Part shown: in pieces, positions 26,716 to 35,057 of the stretch
Numbering within the stretch: position 1 is the stretch's first letter
How the letters are laid out: each line of letters begins with the position of its first letter
From: Pedobacter sp. SL55
GTDB taxonomy: Bacteria > Bacteroidota > Bacteroidia > Sphingobacteriales > Sphingobacteriaceae
Length of the DNA: 64,000 nucleotides
Direction of reading: 5' to 3'
Assembly (NCBI RefSeq): GCF_026625705.1
Contig: NZ_CP113059.1
Location: 992,001 to 1,056,000, forward strand
Made by a program: the position numbers and the translations under genes
The notes under the pieces: generated by a model
What the model was told of the DNA's origin: nothing
The model's input: only the letters and a program-made list of their open reading frames with translations
The model's database searches: none

Positions 26716-27726
26716 ATGATCTCTACTGATATAGCTATTATTGGCGCTGGTCCAGTTGGTTTATTTGCAATTTTTGAAGCGGGTTTGTTAAAAATGCGTT
26801 GTCATTTAATTGATTATTTGCCACAGGTAGGCGGTCAGCTATCAGAAATCTATCCTAAAAAACCTATTTACGACATCCCTGGTTTCCCTTCGGTATTAGC
26901 GCAAGAGCTTATCGACAATTTAATGGATCAGGCCAAGCCTTTCCACCCTGGTTTTACTTTGGGCGAGAGAATTGAAGGTTTAGAAAAAAGAGGCGAAGCA
27001 GATTTTGTGTTAACAACCAACATGGGAACCGTAATTGAAGCTAAAGTTGTAGTTATTGCAGGTGGTTTAGGTTGTTTCGAACCTCGTAAACCTGTGGTTG
27101 CTGGATTAGAGAAATTTGAAAACGGCCGTGGTGTAAACTACATGATCTTAGATCCTGAGAAATATCGCGATCAAAAAATGGTAATTGCTGGTGGTGGAGA
27201 TTCTGCCTTAGACTGGACAATTTTCTTAGCTGATGTTTGTAGCGAACTGACTTTGGTACACCGCAGCGAAGCCTTTAGAGGCGCTCCAGACTCGGTTGCC
27301 AAAGTGATGGAGTTAGCTGAAAAAGGAAAAATCAACCTAATTTTAAATAGTAATCTTAACGCTGTACATGGCGAAGGCAAATTAGAAACTGTTGATATTA
27401 TCCATAACAAAACAATGGAAACGGTATCAGTAGCAGCAGATCATTTGATTCCATTGTTTGGTTTAAGCCCTAAATTAGGCCCAATTGAGCAATGGGGATT
27501 AAACATTAGCAAAAGTGCTATCGAAGTAAATGTAGATGATTATTCTACCAATGTACCTGGCGTTTATGCCATTGGCGATATCAATACTTACACCAATAAG
27601 TTAAAACTGATTTTATGTGGTTTCCACGAAGCTGCTTTAATGAGCCACAGCGCTTACCAGTACATGAATCCTGGTGTAAAATACACCATGAAATACACTA
27701 CCGTTAATGGCGTAAGCGAATTCTAA
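26716..27726 (+). CDS. Ferredoxin-NADP(+) reductase, thioredoxin-reductase-like type
   Basis: The 336-residue flavoprotein has an FAD-binding GAGPVGLF motif at residues 9-16, a thioredoxin-reductase-like fold (GGQLSEIYP, then YDIPGFP) and an NADPH-binding GGGDSALDW at about 158. The redox CxxC of true thioredoxin reductases is absent, which marks the type 2 ferredoxin reductase. The next gene, 14 bp downstream, encodes a 2Fe-2S ferredoxin, so the pair probably moves electrons between NADPH and that ferredoxin. Confidence 0.88.
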   Translation: MISTDIAIIGAGPVGLFAIFEAGLLKMRCHLIDYLPQVGGQLSEIYPKKPIYDIPGFPSVLAQELIDNLMDQAKPFHPGFTLGERIEGLEKRGEADFVLTTNMGTVIEAKVVVIAGGLGCFEPRKPVVAGLEKFENGRGVNYMILDPEKYRDQKMVIAGGGDSALDWTIFLADVCSELTLVHRSEAFRGAPDSVAKVMELAEKGKINLILNSNLNAVHGEGKLETVDIIHNKTMETVSVAADHLIPLFGLSPKLGPIEQWGLNISKSAIEVNVDDYSTNVPGVYAIGDINTYTNKLKLILCGFHEAALMSHSAYQYMNPGVKYTMKYTTVNGVSEF

Positions 27727-27740
27727 AATAGAAAACAACA

Positions 27741-28064
27741 ATGAGTGACATTAATATAACTGTTGAAGACAGAGAAGGAAATGTAGCCGAACTAGTAGCG
27801 CCAACCGATATGGGGCTAAGTTTAATGGAATTTCTGAAAGCTAGTGAGTACGATGTATTGGCTACTTGCGGCGGAATGGCTTTATGCGCTACCTGCAGCG
27901 TAGACGTACTTGAAGGCGAAGAGAAGTTGAACCAGATGAGCGATGATGAATACGCTATGCTAGATACTTTACCTGATTTGCTCCCTAATACCAGATTGGC
28001 TTGTCAGTTACAATTAAGCCCTGCAATGGAAGGCTTAAAAGTTAGGCTACACGCTATGGATTAG
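27741..28064 (+). CDS. 2Fe-2S ferredoxin, adrenodoxin type
   Basis: The 107-residue protein shows the cysteine pattern of vertebrate/bacterial-type ferredoxins: CGGMALCATC (C-x5-C-x2-C) and a fourth Cys in RLACQL. MSDDEYAMLDTLPDL between them is the usual acidic helix. It probably is the redox partner of the reductase encoded 14 bp upstream, with which it shares a transcript. Downstream electron acceptors are not visible here. Confidence 0.92.
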   Translation: MSDINITVEDREGNVAELVAPTDMGLSLMEFLKASEYDVLATCGGMALCATCSVDVLEGEEKLNQMSDDEYAMLDTLPDLLPNTRLACQLQLSPAMEGLKVRLHAMD

Positions 28065-28086
28065 TAACAATTTCTTGTAAAAACAT

Positions 28087-28121
28087 AAAAAAAGTCCCGA
28101 CTGTGTCAGGACTTTTTTTTA
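28087..28121 (+). terminator. Terminator after the reductase/ferredoxin operon
   Basis: AAAAAAAGTCC-CGA pairs with TCA-GGACTTTTTTT over 13 of 14 positions and gives a T run on both strands. It may also serve the convergent ompW gene. Confidence 0.8.
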
Positions 28122-28148
28122 TATCTATGTTTAGTTGTATTGCTTTTG

Positions 28149-28784
28149 TTATAGCTTAATTCCGATACCTAAACTGCATAACCAAGGATCTATTTTCGTA
28201 TCCGCAACTACAGTGGCTCCACCTGCCACATTTGGAATCGTAGTTAAGGTTGCATCGGTCCTTAACCAAAGTTTCTTTACATCGAAGTTTAAGAACAACT
28301 TTTTACTGATATCGAAATCTACACCTAGTTGTGCTGCCGGTGCAAAAGCATTTTTGTAAGAAGTTTTTGCAATGGCGGGTGCATTTTTAACACCGTAGAA
28401 AATGGTATAGTTAACTCCTGCCCCAACATAAGGTTGTACCTGAGCACTTACTGGCATGTGATAAGCAAAAGTTAAGGTTGGGGGCAATAACCAAACTTTT
28501 CCTAAATCTACATTGCCTAGTGCAGTATTAATGGCACTTACTTCATGCTTGGTTGTACCTAATATTAAATTGGCAGAAAAGTTTTTAGCAAGGAAATAGG
28601 TAAAATCTAATTCTGGAATAACAGTATTAGAAATATCGACATTTCCGTTAATGGTACTGATTGTGGCACTTTCTTGTGGAACAACTGCGGTTGCTCGTAA
28701 ACGCATTCTAAAATCGCCTTTTTGTTGTGCAAAACTGTTAATAGATAATCCTGCAAATAGGAGGAAGGTTAATATTTTTCTCAT
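28149..28784 (-). CDS. OmpW-family outer membrane protein
   Basis: The 211 residues include a signal peptide (MRKILTFLLFAGLSINSFAQ) and an eight-stranded barrel pattern: RMRLRATAVVPQES, LDFTYFLAKNFSANLILGTT, LGKVWLLPPTLTFAYHM, VQPYVGAGVNYTIFYG, and the C-terminal LCSLGIGIKL. OmpW proteins form small hydrophobic channels. The gene stands alone and converges on the ferredoxin operon. Confidence 0.9.
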   Translation of the reverse strand: MRKILTFLLFAGLSINSFAQQKGDFRMRLRATAVVPQESATISTINGNVDISNTVIPELDFTYFLAKNFSANLILGTTKHEVSAINTALGNVDLGKVWLLPPTLTFAYHMPVSAQVQPYVGAGVNYTIFYGVKNAPAIAKTSYKNAFAPAAQLGVDFDISKKLFLNFDVKKLWLRTDATLTTIPNVAGGATVVADTKIDPWLCSLGIGIKL

Positions 28785-29322
28785 GTTGTTATGTTATTTA
28801 TTGAGACAATATTAACAGGAAACGAGCTTTAAATTAATGAGGGATTACAGGTACTGTAGTGATTTTGATTACTCGGGCTTGCGTTCTTTGCGAATACCTA
28901 AGAACCTTTGCGGTGATTTTTAACGCGAAGAATGCAAAGCCTCGAAAAGAACACGAAGGTTTTTAATGTATTAGAAAACTAGCTTTTACAAACCGCTATC
29001 CCGTTTGTTAGAGGTTTGGGTTAATTAAACCCGATTGAAGTGAAAATGCCTTTTTGTTGCGTCATTTCGACAGCCTGCTCCGAGCACATTCGGAGAGGAA
29101 CGAGGAGAATTGAAAATAAACGAAGTTAAATCTGTTAGGTAGTAGCTGTTAGCTTTGAGATTTCTCACGTACGTTCGAAATGACGGCAAGACAGGCCACA
29201 AAAAGATTGTAACGAAAAGCGGGACTTTCGTAACCCAAGAATTACCGAAACCTGCTTTTCTAAAAACAAAAAATCCCGCTCTTTACAGAATGGGATTTTG
29301 ATATTGTAATAATTCAAGCTTA
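28785..29322. repeat. Intergenic region with dispersed palindromic repeats
   Basis: This 538-bp gap has no convincing gene. At 28880-28960 GCGTTCTTTGCGAATACC and ACGCGAAGAATGCAAAG form a CGCAAAG-type repeat cluster. At 29060-29070/29175-29185 an 11-bp perfect inverted repeat (CGTCATTTCGA / TCGAAATGACG) encloses about 100 bp, and similar GTCATT ends occur at the repeats at 32065 and 24711. Such units fit the REP-like families mobilised by RAYT transposases, one of which is encoded at 38297. Confidence 0.5.
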
Positions 29323-30309
29323 TTATTTAGTAACGTACATTACTTCTTTTACCGCTTTTACCACTTTCTCTGCATTAGGTAAGCTTGCAGCAATTAGAGT
29401 TGGCGCATAAGGCAAAGGCACATCTTGACAAGTAACACGCAAAATAGGCGCATCTAAGTGGTCGAATGCATTTTTCTGTACGTTGAAAGTAATTTCAGAA
29501 GAAATTGAAGCTAATGGCCAAGCTTCTTCTACAATTACCAAACGGTTTGTTTTTTTCACAGAGTTGATGATGGTTGCATAGTCGATTGGACGTACGGTAC
29601 GTAAATCAATAACTTCTGCATTGATACCATCTTTTGCCAATTCCTCAACAGCTGGATTTACCACACGGGTTAACATTTTACCAAAAGTTACAATAGTTAC
29701 ATCTGTACCTTCTTTAACTACGTTGGCTTTACCTATTTCTAAGTAATATTCTTCTGCAGGAACATCGCCTTTATCGCCATACATCACCTCAGATTCCATG
29801 AAAATTACTGGATCTGGATCTAAGATGGCTTGTTTTAATAAACCTTTAGCATCGTAAGGTGTTGCTGGAATTACCACTTTTAAACCTGGACAGTTTGCGT
29901 ACCAGTTTTCGAAGTTTTGCGAGTGCTGTGCACCTAACTGACCTGCGTTACCGGTTGGCCCACGGAAAACTATTGGCACTGAGAACTGACCACCGCTCAT
30001 TGACAACATTTTTGCTGCCGAGTTAATGATTTGGTCGATGGCTACCAATGAAAAGTTGAAAGTCATGAACTCAACAATTGGCTTAAGACCGTTCATTGCA
30101 GCTCCAATTCCGATACCTGCAAAACCAAGCTCGGCAATTGGTGTATCGATGATACGTTTGTCGCCAAACTCATCTAACATACCTTGACTAACTTTATAGG
30201 CACCATTATATTGCGCAACTTCCTCGCCCATCATGAAAACGTTCTCGTCTTTGCGCATTTCTTCGCTCAATGCTTCGCGTAATGCTTCTCTGAATTGGAT
30301 TTCTCTCAT
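29323..30309 (-). CDS. pdhB: Pyruvate dehydrogenase E1 component, beta subunit
   Basis: I start at the ATG of MREIQFREALREALSEEM (30309), where homology begins. The 328-residue protein has the transketolase pyrimidine-binding domain (about 1-180, with MGEEVAQYNGAYKVSQGM, FMTFNFSLVAIDQIINSA and the glycine-rich GPTGNAGQLGAQHSQ) and the C-terminal domain (TIVTFGKML, VIDLRTVRPID, VEEAWP). It pairs with an E1 alpha subunit, not encoded here, to convert pyruvate to acetyl-CoA. It stands alone, flanked by repeats. Confidence 0.9.
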   Translation of the reverse strand: MREIQFREALREALSEEMRKDENVFMMGEEVAQYNGAYKVSQGMLDEFGDKRIIDTPIAELGFAGIGIGAAMNGLKPIVEFMTFNFSLVAIDQIINSAAKMLSMSGGQFSVPIVFRGPTGNAGQLGAQHSQNFENWYANCPGLKVVIPATPYDAKGLLKQAILDPDPVIFMESEVMYGDKGDVPAEEYYLEIGKANVVKEGTDVTIVTFGKMLTRVVNPAVEELAKDGINAEVIDLRTVRPIDYATIINSVKKTNRLVIVEEAWPLASISSEITFNVQKNAFDHLDAPILRVTCQDVPLPYAPTLIAASLPNAEKVVKAVKEVMYVTK

Positions 30310-30463
30310 TGTTTTGTTGAAAATTAACGAAGGCAAATATAATTATTAGTTTATTGCTTTGCAAAGCTTATAAAAATGCATAATTGTAATATTATAATTG
30401 TCTTATAAGCAGTAGAAAATGTTTTAAAACGGCTACTTTACCAAATGAAAATCTGAATTAGAT

Positions 30464-30820
30464 TTATTTCCCTACAGAAATATCTTCTCCAAAATGGATA
30501 ATGTTGCCACTATTATCTAAAATAGAAAATTGACGCATACCCCAGGGCATGTTTTTTAATGACCCATTGGGATGAACAACGCCTTGCTCTTTGTAGGCCG
30601 CGAACAGTTCGTCTACCTCTGTTACCTTAATGTAACAACCCGTAGCTTTTGGGACTTCTGGGTCGCTAGTTGGCCATAAATGGATTTCAATTTCATCCTT
30701 ACTGAAGATGAGATAGCCATCCCAATTGTTATGGAAGGTAAAACCTAATTTTTCGGTGTAGAATTTAATAGTTTCTTTGGCGTTTAGCGAAGCGAGGATA
30801 GGTACTGCGGTTTGTAGCAT
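30464..30820 (-). CDS. VOC-family (glyoxalase/bleomycin-resistance-like) protein
   Basis: The 118-residue protein shows the VOC fold: LASLNAKETIKFYTEKLGF, YLIFSKDEIEIHLWP and a second beta-alpha unit with FAAYKEQG and MRQFSILDNSGNIIHFGE. The last motif holds the metal-binding Glu. Proteins of this size with these motifs include bleomycin-binding proteins and small dioxygenase-like enzymes; the substrate is not evident. It overlaps the stop of the upstream nucleotidyltransferase gene by one base. Confidence 0.82.
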   Translation of the reverse strand: MLQTAVPILASLNAKETIKFYTEKLGFTFHNNWDGYLIFSKDEIEIHLWPTSDPEVPKATGCYIKVTEVDELFAAYKEQGVVHPNGSLKNMPWGMRQFSILDNSGNIIHFGEDISVGK

Positions 30821-31269
30821 TATAAATTTTCTAAATCATCTAAATCTTTAGCTCTTCCTGCGGATTTTTTCGCCGTTATCAAATCGTTTTTATGAATAGT
30901 TCTGATAGATAACTCATCATCTTCAAAAATTACTGCATTATTAAAGGTTTCTGTAAAATGAAGTCCTTTAACTGCAATCATTAAATCAATTGCCGAAGGT
31001 GGGTTTCCATAAGTAAAAACATCCCAATTTTTGTGATAAAGAAAGTTTTCTTCTGTCATATCGAATACAGACATACCGAATTGTTTAAAGGCCATTTTAA
31101 TTTTTCGATAATTTTCTTCTGTACGCTCTACCCAGATATCCATGTCGCCAGTTGTTCGAGAGTAGCCATCTAAGATAACTGAAAAACCTCCTACCAGTAT
31201 TTAACGAACATTATTATGGTTTAACGCATGTAAGAAATCTCTAAAATCTTCATTGAAAATGTTAGCCAT
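30820..31269 (-). pseudogene. Minimal nucleotidyltransferase gene with an internal stop codon
   Basis: From the ATG at 31269 the frame reads MANIFNEDFRDFLHALNH and then NNVR, TAA, ILVGGFSVILDGYSRTT, GDMDIWV to a stop at 30820. The TAA stands where the family normally has Tyr (VRYILVGG), so one T-to-A change explains it. GGFS and DMD are the Pol-beta-type catalytic motifs, so the active site lies downstream of the stop. A protein could restart at the ATG at 31143, but this would lack the GGFS glycine loop. Such enzymes form MNT-type two-gene modules with a small partner. Confidence 0.75.
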
Positions 31270-31471
31270 CGTTATTCCTTGAAGTAGCCGAAAACTTTGT
31301 TCTATCTAAGCGGGGGATATTATTTTCTGGGTAATTAAAGGCAATACTGTTCAAATAATTAGCGATTTTTAAGCGCTCTTGCCATGTGAGATTCTTGTAA
31401 AACTCAGCATGAGATTTTGTCGCTTGTTCTGCAGTTTGTGCCCTAAATGCTGTTCTATCTAAACGGTACAT
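31262..31471 (-). CDS. Small partner protein of the nucleotidyltransferase, with repeated RLDRTxF motif
   Basis: The 69-residue protein starts at the ATG at 31471 (MYRLDRTAF). It has a motif near each end: YRLDRTAFRAQT at the N-terminus and PRLDRTKFSATS at the C-terminus, with a helical segment (WQERLKIANYLNSIAF) between. Its stop overlaps the nucleotidyltransferase start by 8 bp, which implies tight coupling. I recall this small protein as a regular companion of such nucleotidyltransferases in Bacteroidota, possibly a toxin-antitoxin-like pair; its function is not established here. Confidence 0.65.
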   Translation of the reverse strand: MYRLDRTAFRAQTAEQATKSHAEFYKNLTWQERLKIANYLNSIAFNYPENNIPRLDRTKFSATSRNNDG

Positions 31472-31492
31472 ATACAAATATAACCTTTTTAG

Positions 31493-32044
31493 TTAAACAC
31501 GATATTTTTGATAATACTCTGAGTCTATTTCTTCTTCCTGAAAAACCATTTCCTTTTGTATTAATCTATCAAATTGATAATTATTTCTGATCAGGATTTT
31601 CCGAGAATTATCGTTTCTCGGGTCTATTTTAGCTTCGATACTTAATAGATTGATTTGTTCAAAACCAAATCTCTCCACTTCCAAAATCCCCTCGGGCACA
31701 TAACCCTTTCCCCAATAATTTGGATGGAGCATGTAACCTATTTCAGCTCTGCTTTGCTCTGGATAGAAATTAACATAACCCATAATACCATAAATTTCTG
31801 TCGGGTTTTCTAAATTTGAAATTGCCCAGTTGATCGATTTCCCTTCGTTAATACCATCGGTTAACATTTTAATAACCGCTAGCGACTCTTCCTCAGTTTT
31901 GGCTCTGGGCCTGGGTATGAAGCGCATGGCTTCTTCGTTGCCTCTAATTTTCATGATGGCATCAACATCGGTTGGGAGCACCTGTCTTAGCAGCAAGCGC
32001 TTTGTTTTCAGTTCTGGAAATGGGTTGAAGTTGAGGTTTAGCAT
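31493..32044 (-). CDS. GNAT-family N-acetyltransferase (RimJ/RimL-like)
   Basis: The 183-residue protein carries the RimJ/L layout: FPELKTKRLLLRQVLPTDVD, AEIGYMLHPNYWGKGYVPEG (acetyl-CoA-binding loop, with WGKGY in place of the classical Q/RxxGxG), and IEAKIDPRNDNSRKILIRNN. It transfers an acetyl group from acetyl-CoA, often to a protein N-terminus or small amine. The target is unknown. It is followed by a perfect 27-bp inverted repeat and preceded closely by the small partner gene. Confidence 0.88.
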   Translation of the reverse strand: MLNLNFNPFPELKTKRLLLRQVLPTDVDAIMKIRGNEEAMRFIPRPRAKTEEESLAVIKMLTDGINEGKSINWAISNLENPTEIYGIMGYVNFYPEQSRAEIGYMLHPNYWGKGYVPEGILEVERFGFEQINLLSIEAKIDPRNDNSRKILIRNNYQFDRLIQKEMVFQEEEIDSEYYQKYRV

Positions 32045-32064
32045 GAGTTAAAGATATGAAAATG

Positions 32065-32138
32065 TCGTCATTGCGAGGTACGAAGCAATCTATGGACTGC
32101 AGTTCGCTTTAAGATTGCTTCGTACCTCGCAATGACGA
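32065..32138. repeat. Perfect 27-bp inverted repeat (REP-like)
   Basis: Arms 32065-32091 and 32112-32138 are exact reverse complements with a 20-bp spacer and start CGTCATTGCGAGG. It lies between the addB-like stop and the GNAT start, both on the - strand. It can act as a transcript-end structure, and is a typical dispersed repeat of this group. Confidence 0.8.
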
Positions 32139-32151
32139 TGAGGTAAAGTAA

Positions 32152-34992
32152 TTACACCCCAAACAAAGTTTTATATTTAGAATACACATAATTATCTGGC
32201 ACTTGACTAGCCCTAAATGGAATATCCAAATTAAACAGCTCAGCTACCTTAGCTTGCAGTTCTTCTAAAAACAGAGGTTTCACTTCTTCCAAATAAGCAT
32301 CGGTTAAAACTAATTTTCTCGAATTAAAATGCACTTTATTATCCGCCATGGTTTTTACGATAAAAAGATTAGGTTCTACACCAGTTCTTCCAGATTGTTT
32401 TTCGTAGGCATAAGTATAAATCAAAGTCTGTATTAAAGCTTTGTTAATACTTTTACCATCGGTATCGAAAAGTTTTTCTATAGCAGAGAAAGTCAGTTTA
32501 TCTCCGCCAGTTTTATAATCAACAATGCGTGTTACACCATTTTTCTCGTCTACCCTATCAATAAACCCAAAAAGTTTTACTTGTTCTTTTTTACCATTTA
32601 GTTCAAACTCTAGCGATGTGCTAATTTTTTCTTCCAGACTAATAATTGTGAAAGGCGCATCAGCTTCATCTCTATTTAAAATAATTTCTACATAAGCTTC
32701 TACAATGGCTAAAATCACTTTTTGCATTCCTGAATATTCAAGCGTACTTTCTTCGTTGTTAGTCATTACAAAATTGAAAGCCTTTGCCACCAAAGTTTTG
32801 ATGCTACTTCTTTTGAGCTTGATCACTTCTGGAGTAACCATTTTTTTAATTTCTGGCTGATAAAAATACTCCATCACTTTGTGTAAAATGGAACCGATTT
32901 GATTGGCTTCTATCACAGCAGTCACCTCCTCTGGTTCTTTAATTTCCGCTATGTAACGAAAGAAAAAATCTATCGGATTTGAAATATACATGGTTAATGC
33001 AGATGGCGACAACACTTTTTCTCCAGTTAGATATCGTTGCAGTGCTTTTTGAATATTTTCGTCTTTCTTATCTATCTCTATTACATGTTGAGGCTCTGTA
33101 CTAACAGGTAAATTTAGCGCCTTGTAGTTAAATTTAAAGTTACTCTCATACTCCAACTGTTTCAAAATTCTACTCACTTCTCCCGTATTACTTTCATCTG
33201 TCAAGCTATTATAGACAAAACTGATATTCTTTGCTCTTTGCAATAGACGATAAACCATATAAGCAGAAATGGCATCCAAATTTTCTAAGACTGGCAATCC
33301 ATAAGCCCTACGAATACCATCTGGGATAAAGCTATTTCCGATAGACGTTTTCGGGATAATTCCTTCGTTAAAACCTAAAAAAACAATATTATCGAAGTTA
33401 AGGTTACGACTTTCTAACAAACCCATCAGCTGCACTCCTTTTAACGGATCGCCACTTAATGGAACCGAAACACCTTGCAGAGATTTTTGGATTAGCTGCA
33501 CCACAAAGTGAAATTCTTCGTCTTTCACAAAATCTTTCAGCGTATCATTTAATCGTGTGAGCTCTTCTATCGTTTTTACAAACAAATCGGCATCAATCTT
33601 TTTTAATGATTTTTGCGAAGACAAACGCGTTAACAAAAACCGCATCACGCTCAACAGTTCATTCACTAATTCTGCTGGCTCATCCACTTTGTGATAGAAT
33701 TTCTCGAAAATACCGCCTTGTTTTTGCAGTCGACGCACATCAACACTTACCACATTATCTTTTAATAATGCTTCTTGAATATTGGCTTTTAATTTAGTGC
33801 TTAAGCCAGTAAGTGGATGCGTTACAAAAGCTTCGAGTGTTTGGTAAGCTACGCTATTGGCTTCTCTAAGCTCCAGTTGCGTTGTTAACCATAAATCGGC
33901 CAAGCCAAAAACCGTAGAACTCGCCAAGGCAAAACCCATGGTAACGTTTACATCTAGTTGTTCATCCAACGTTTGTAAAGCTGGCATCAGCAAACTTTCA
34001 TCGGCTAAAATAATTGCTGTTGTACCTATTTCTTCATCAACATTTTCATCAATTTCAACAACCTGATTTAAGATTTTGGCCTGCGCACTTTGTCCTTGTA
34101 CTTTGTAAACATTTACCAAATGTGGTTCTGAAGCAAAAGTGTTATTGTGTTCTTCAAAAATGTTCTTCAACCCAAGCTGACGAAGGTTTTTACGCAAGAA
34201 CAAACCTGCTTCCTGCAATTCATCTTCTACATAATAAACGTCTGTATCGAAATAAAACAAGGCTTTACCCGCCTCTTGCAATTGTGTAAAAACTTTTGCT
34301 TCGGCACGGGTAAGTGCATTAAATCCAACGAAGATGATTTTGCCCTTTTCAAAAGATTTGATAAAATCCAAAGAAGCCAAATCTGTATTTGCCAAATGGC
34401 GATAAACCTGCCCGTTGGTAATATAATTTTGTGCTTTTAGCTCTTCTTTAAAACGATGGTAAAGCTTTGGCATTCTGCGCCACATTTTAATGAAAAGCTC
34501 TTGCTGTTTTTTGTGTTTTCCTTCGCTGTACGATTGCCAAAATTGCGCTAAGAACTGGTATTGCTCTTTCGAAAGGTAATCGAATTCTAAATTAATTTCC
34601 GCTACTTCTTCCATTTCTTGGTACAGCTTATCTGCATCTACCAAATCATTATCTATTTGCGCAAAATCGCTTAGCATAATTTTAGCCAGTGGATAAAACT
34701 GACTGCTTTTCATCGGCGTTAATCCTTCTTCTGCCAAAAGCTGATTATACACTTTTAACAGCGTGAAAAACTGCAAATAGAAATCGGCGGTTTTTTCTTT
34801 AACGCTGCCTGCAAAAAACTGTTGTATGGTATATATCGCTGGACTAAAAAATGGTTTTTTGATAATATCTGCTAAATGTTTACGCAAATAAGTAGCGGGT
34901 CTATTGTTGTTAAAAACAATGGCACAATATTGTAAATCATCGCCAAACTTGGCAACTAAATCTTCGGCAACTTCTTTTAAAAATGGGGTCAT
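32152..34992 (-). CDS. addB: AddB-like helicase-nuclease subunit (PD-(D/E)XK)
   Basis: The 946-residue protein ends in a PD-(D/E)XK nuclease domain: SPSALTMYISNPIDFFFRYI (about 670), EKISTSLEFELNGK and the catalytic RIVDYKTGG (Asp about 825). The N-terminal two thirds is an inactivated helicase-like scaffold (FVGFNALTRAEAKVF, VFLGFNEGIIPK). The cysteines that hold an iron-sulfur cluster in classic AddB are absent. It lies 65 bp downstream of the AddA-like gene, so the two form the double-strand-break repair nuclease that resects DNA ends for RecA. The AddB assignment rests on context plus the nuclease motif. Confidence 0.82.
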   Translation of the reverse strand: MTPFLKEVAEDLVAKFGDDLQYCAIVFNNNRPATYLRKHLADIIKKPFFSPAIYTIQQFFAGSVKEKTADFYLQFFTLLKVYNQLLAEEGLTPMKSSQFYPLAKIMLSDFAQIDNDLVDADKLYQEMEEVAEINLEFDYLSKEQYQFLAQFWQSYSEGKHKKQQELFIKMWRRMPKLYHRFKEELKAQNYITNGQVYRHLANTDLASLDFIKSFEKGKIIFVGFNALTRAEAKVFTQLQEAGKALFYFDTDVYYVEDELQEAGLFLRKNLRQLGLKNIFEEHNNTFASEPHLVNVYKVQGQSAQAKILNQVVEIDENVDEEIGTTAIILADESLLMPALQTLDEQLDVNVTMGFALASSTVFGLADLWLTTQLELREANSVAYQTLEAFVTHPLTGLSTKLKANIQEALLKDNVVSVDVRRLQKQGGIFEKFYHKVDEPAELVNELLSVMRFLLTRLSSQKSLKKIDADLFVKTIEELTRLNDTLKDFVKDEEFHFVVQLIQKSLQGVSVPLSGDPLKGVQLMGLLESRNLNFDNIVFLGFNEGIIPKTSIGNSFIPDGIRRAYGLPVLENLDAISAYMVYRLLQRAKNISFVYNSLTDESNTGEVSRILKQLEYESNFKFNYKALNLPVSTEPQHVIEIDKKDENIQKALQRYLTGEKVLSPSALTMYISNPIDFFFRYIAEIKEPEEVTAVIEANQIGSILHKVMEYFYQPEIKKMVTPEVIKLKRSSIKTLVAKAFNFVMTNNEESTLEYSGMQKVILAIVEAYVEIILNRDEADAPFTIISLEEKISTSLEFELNGKKEQVKLFGFIDRVDEKNGVTRIVDYKTGGDKLTFSAIEKLFDTDGKSINKALIQTLIYTYAYEKQSGRTGVEPNLFIVKTMADNKVHFNSRKLVLTDAYLEEVKPLFLEELQAKVAELFNLDIPFRASQVPDNYVYSKYKTLFGV

Positions 34993-35057
34993 TTAATTTA
35001 CGATTTTAGATTGACGAGTTACGATTGTTGAGAAGCAAACATCGTATAACTTAAAAC

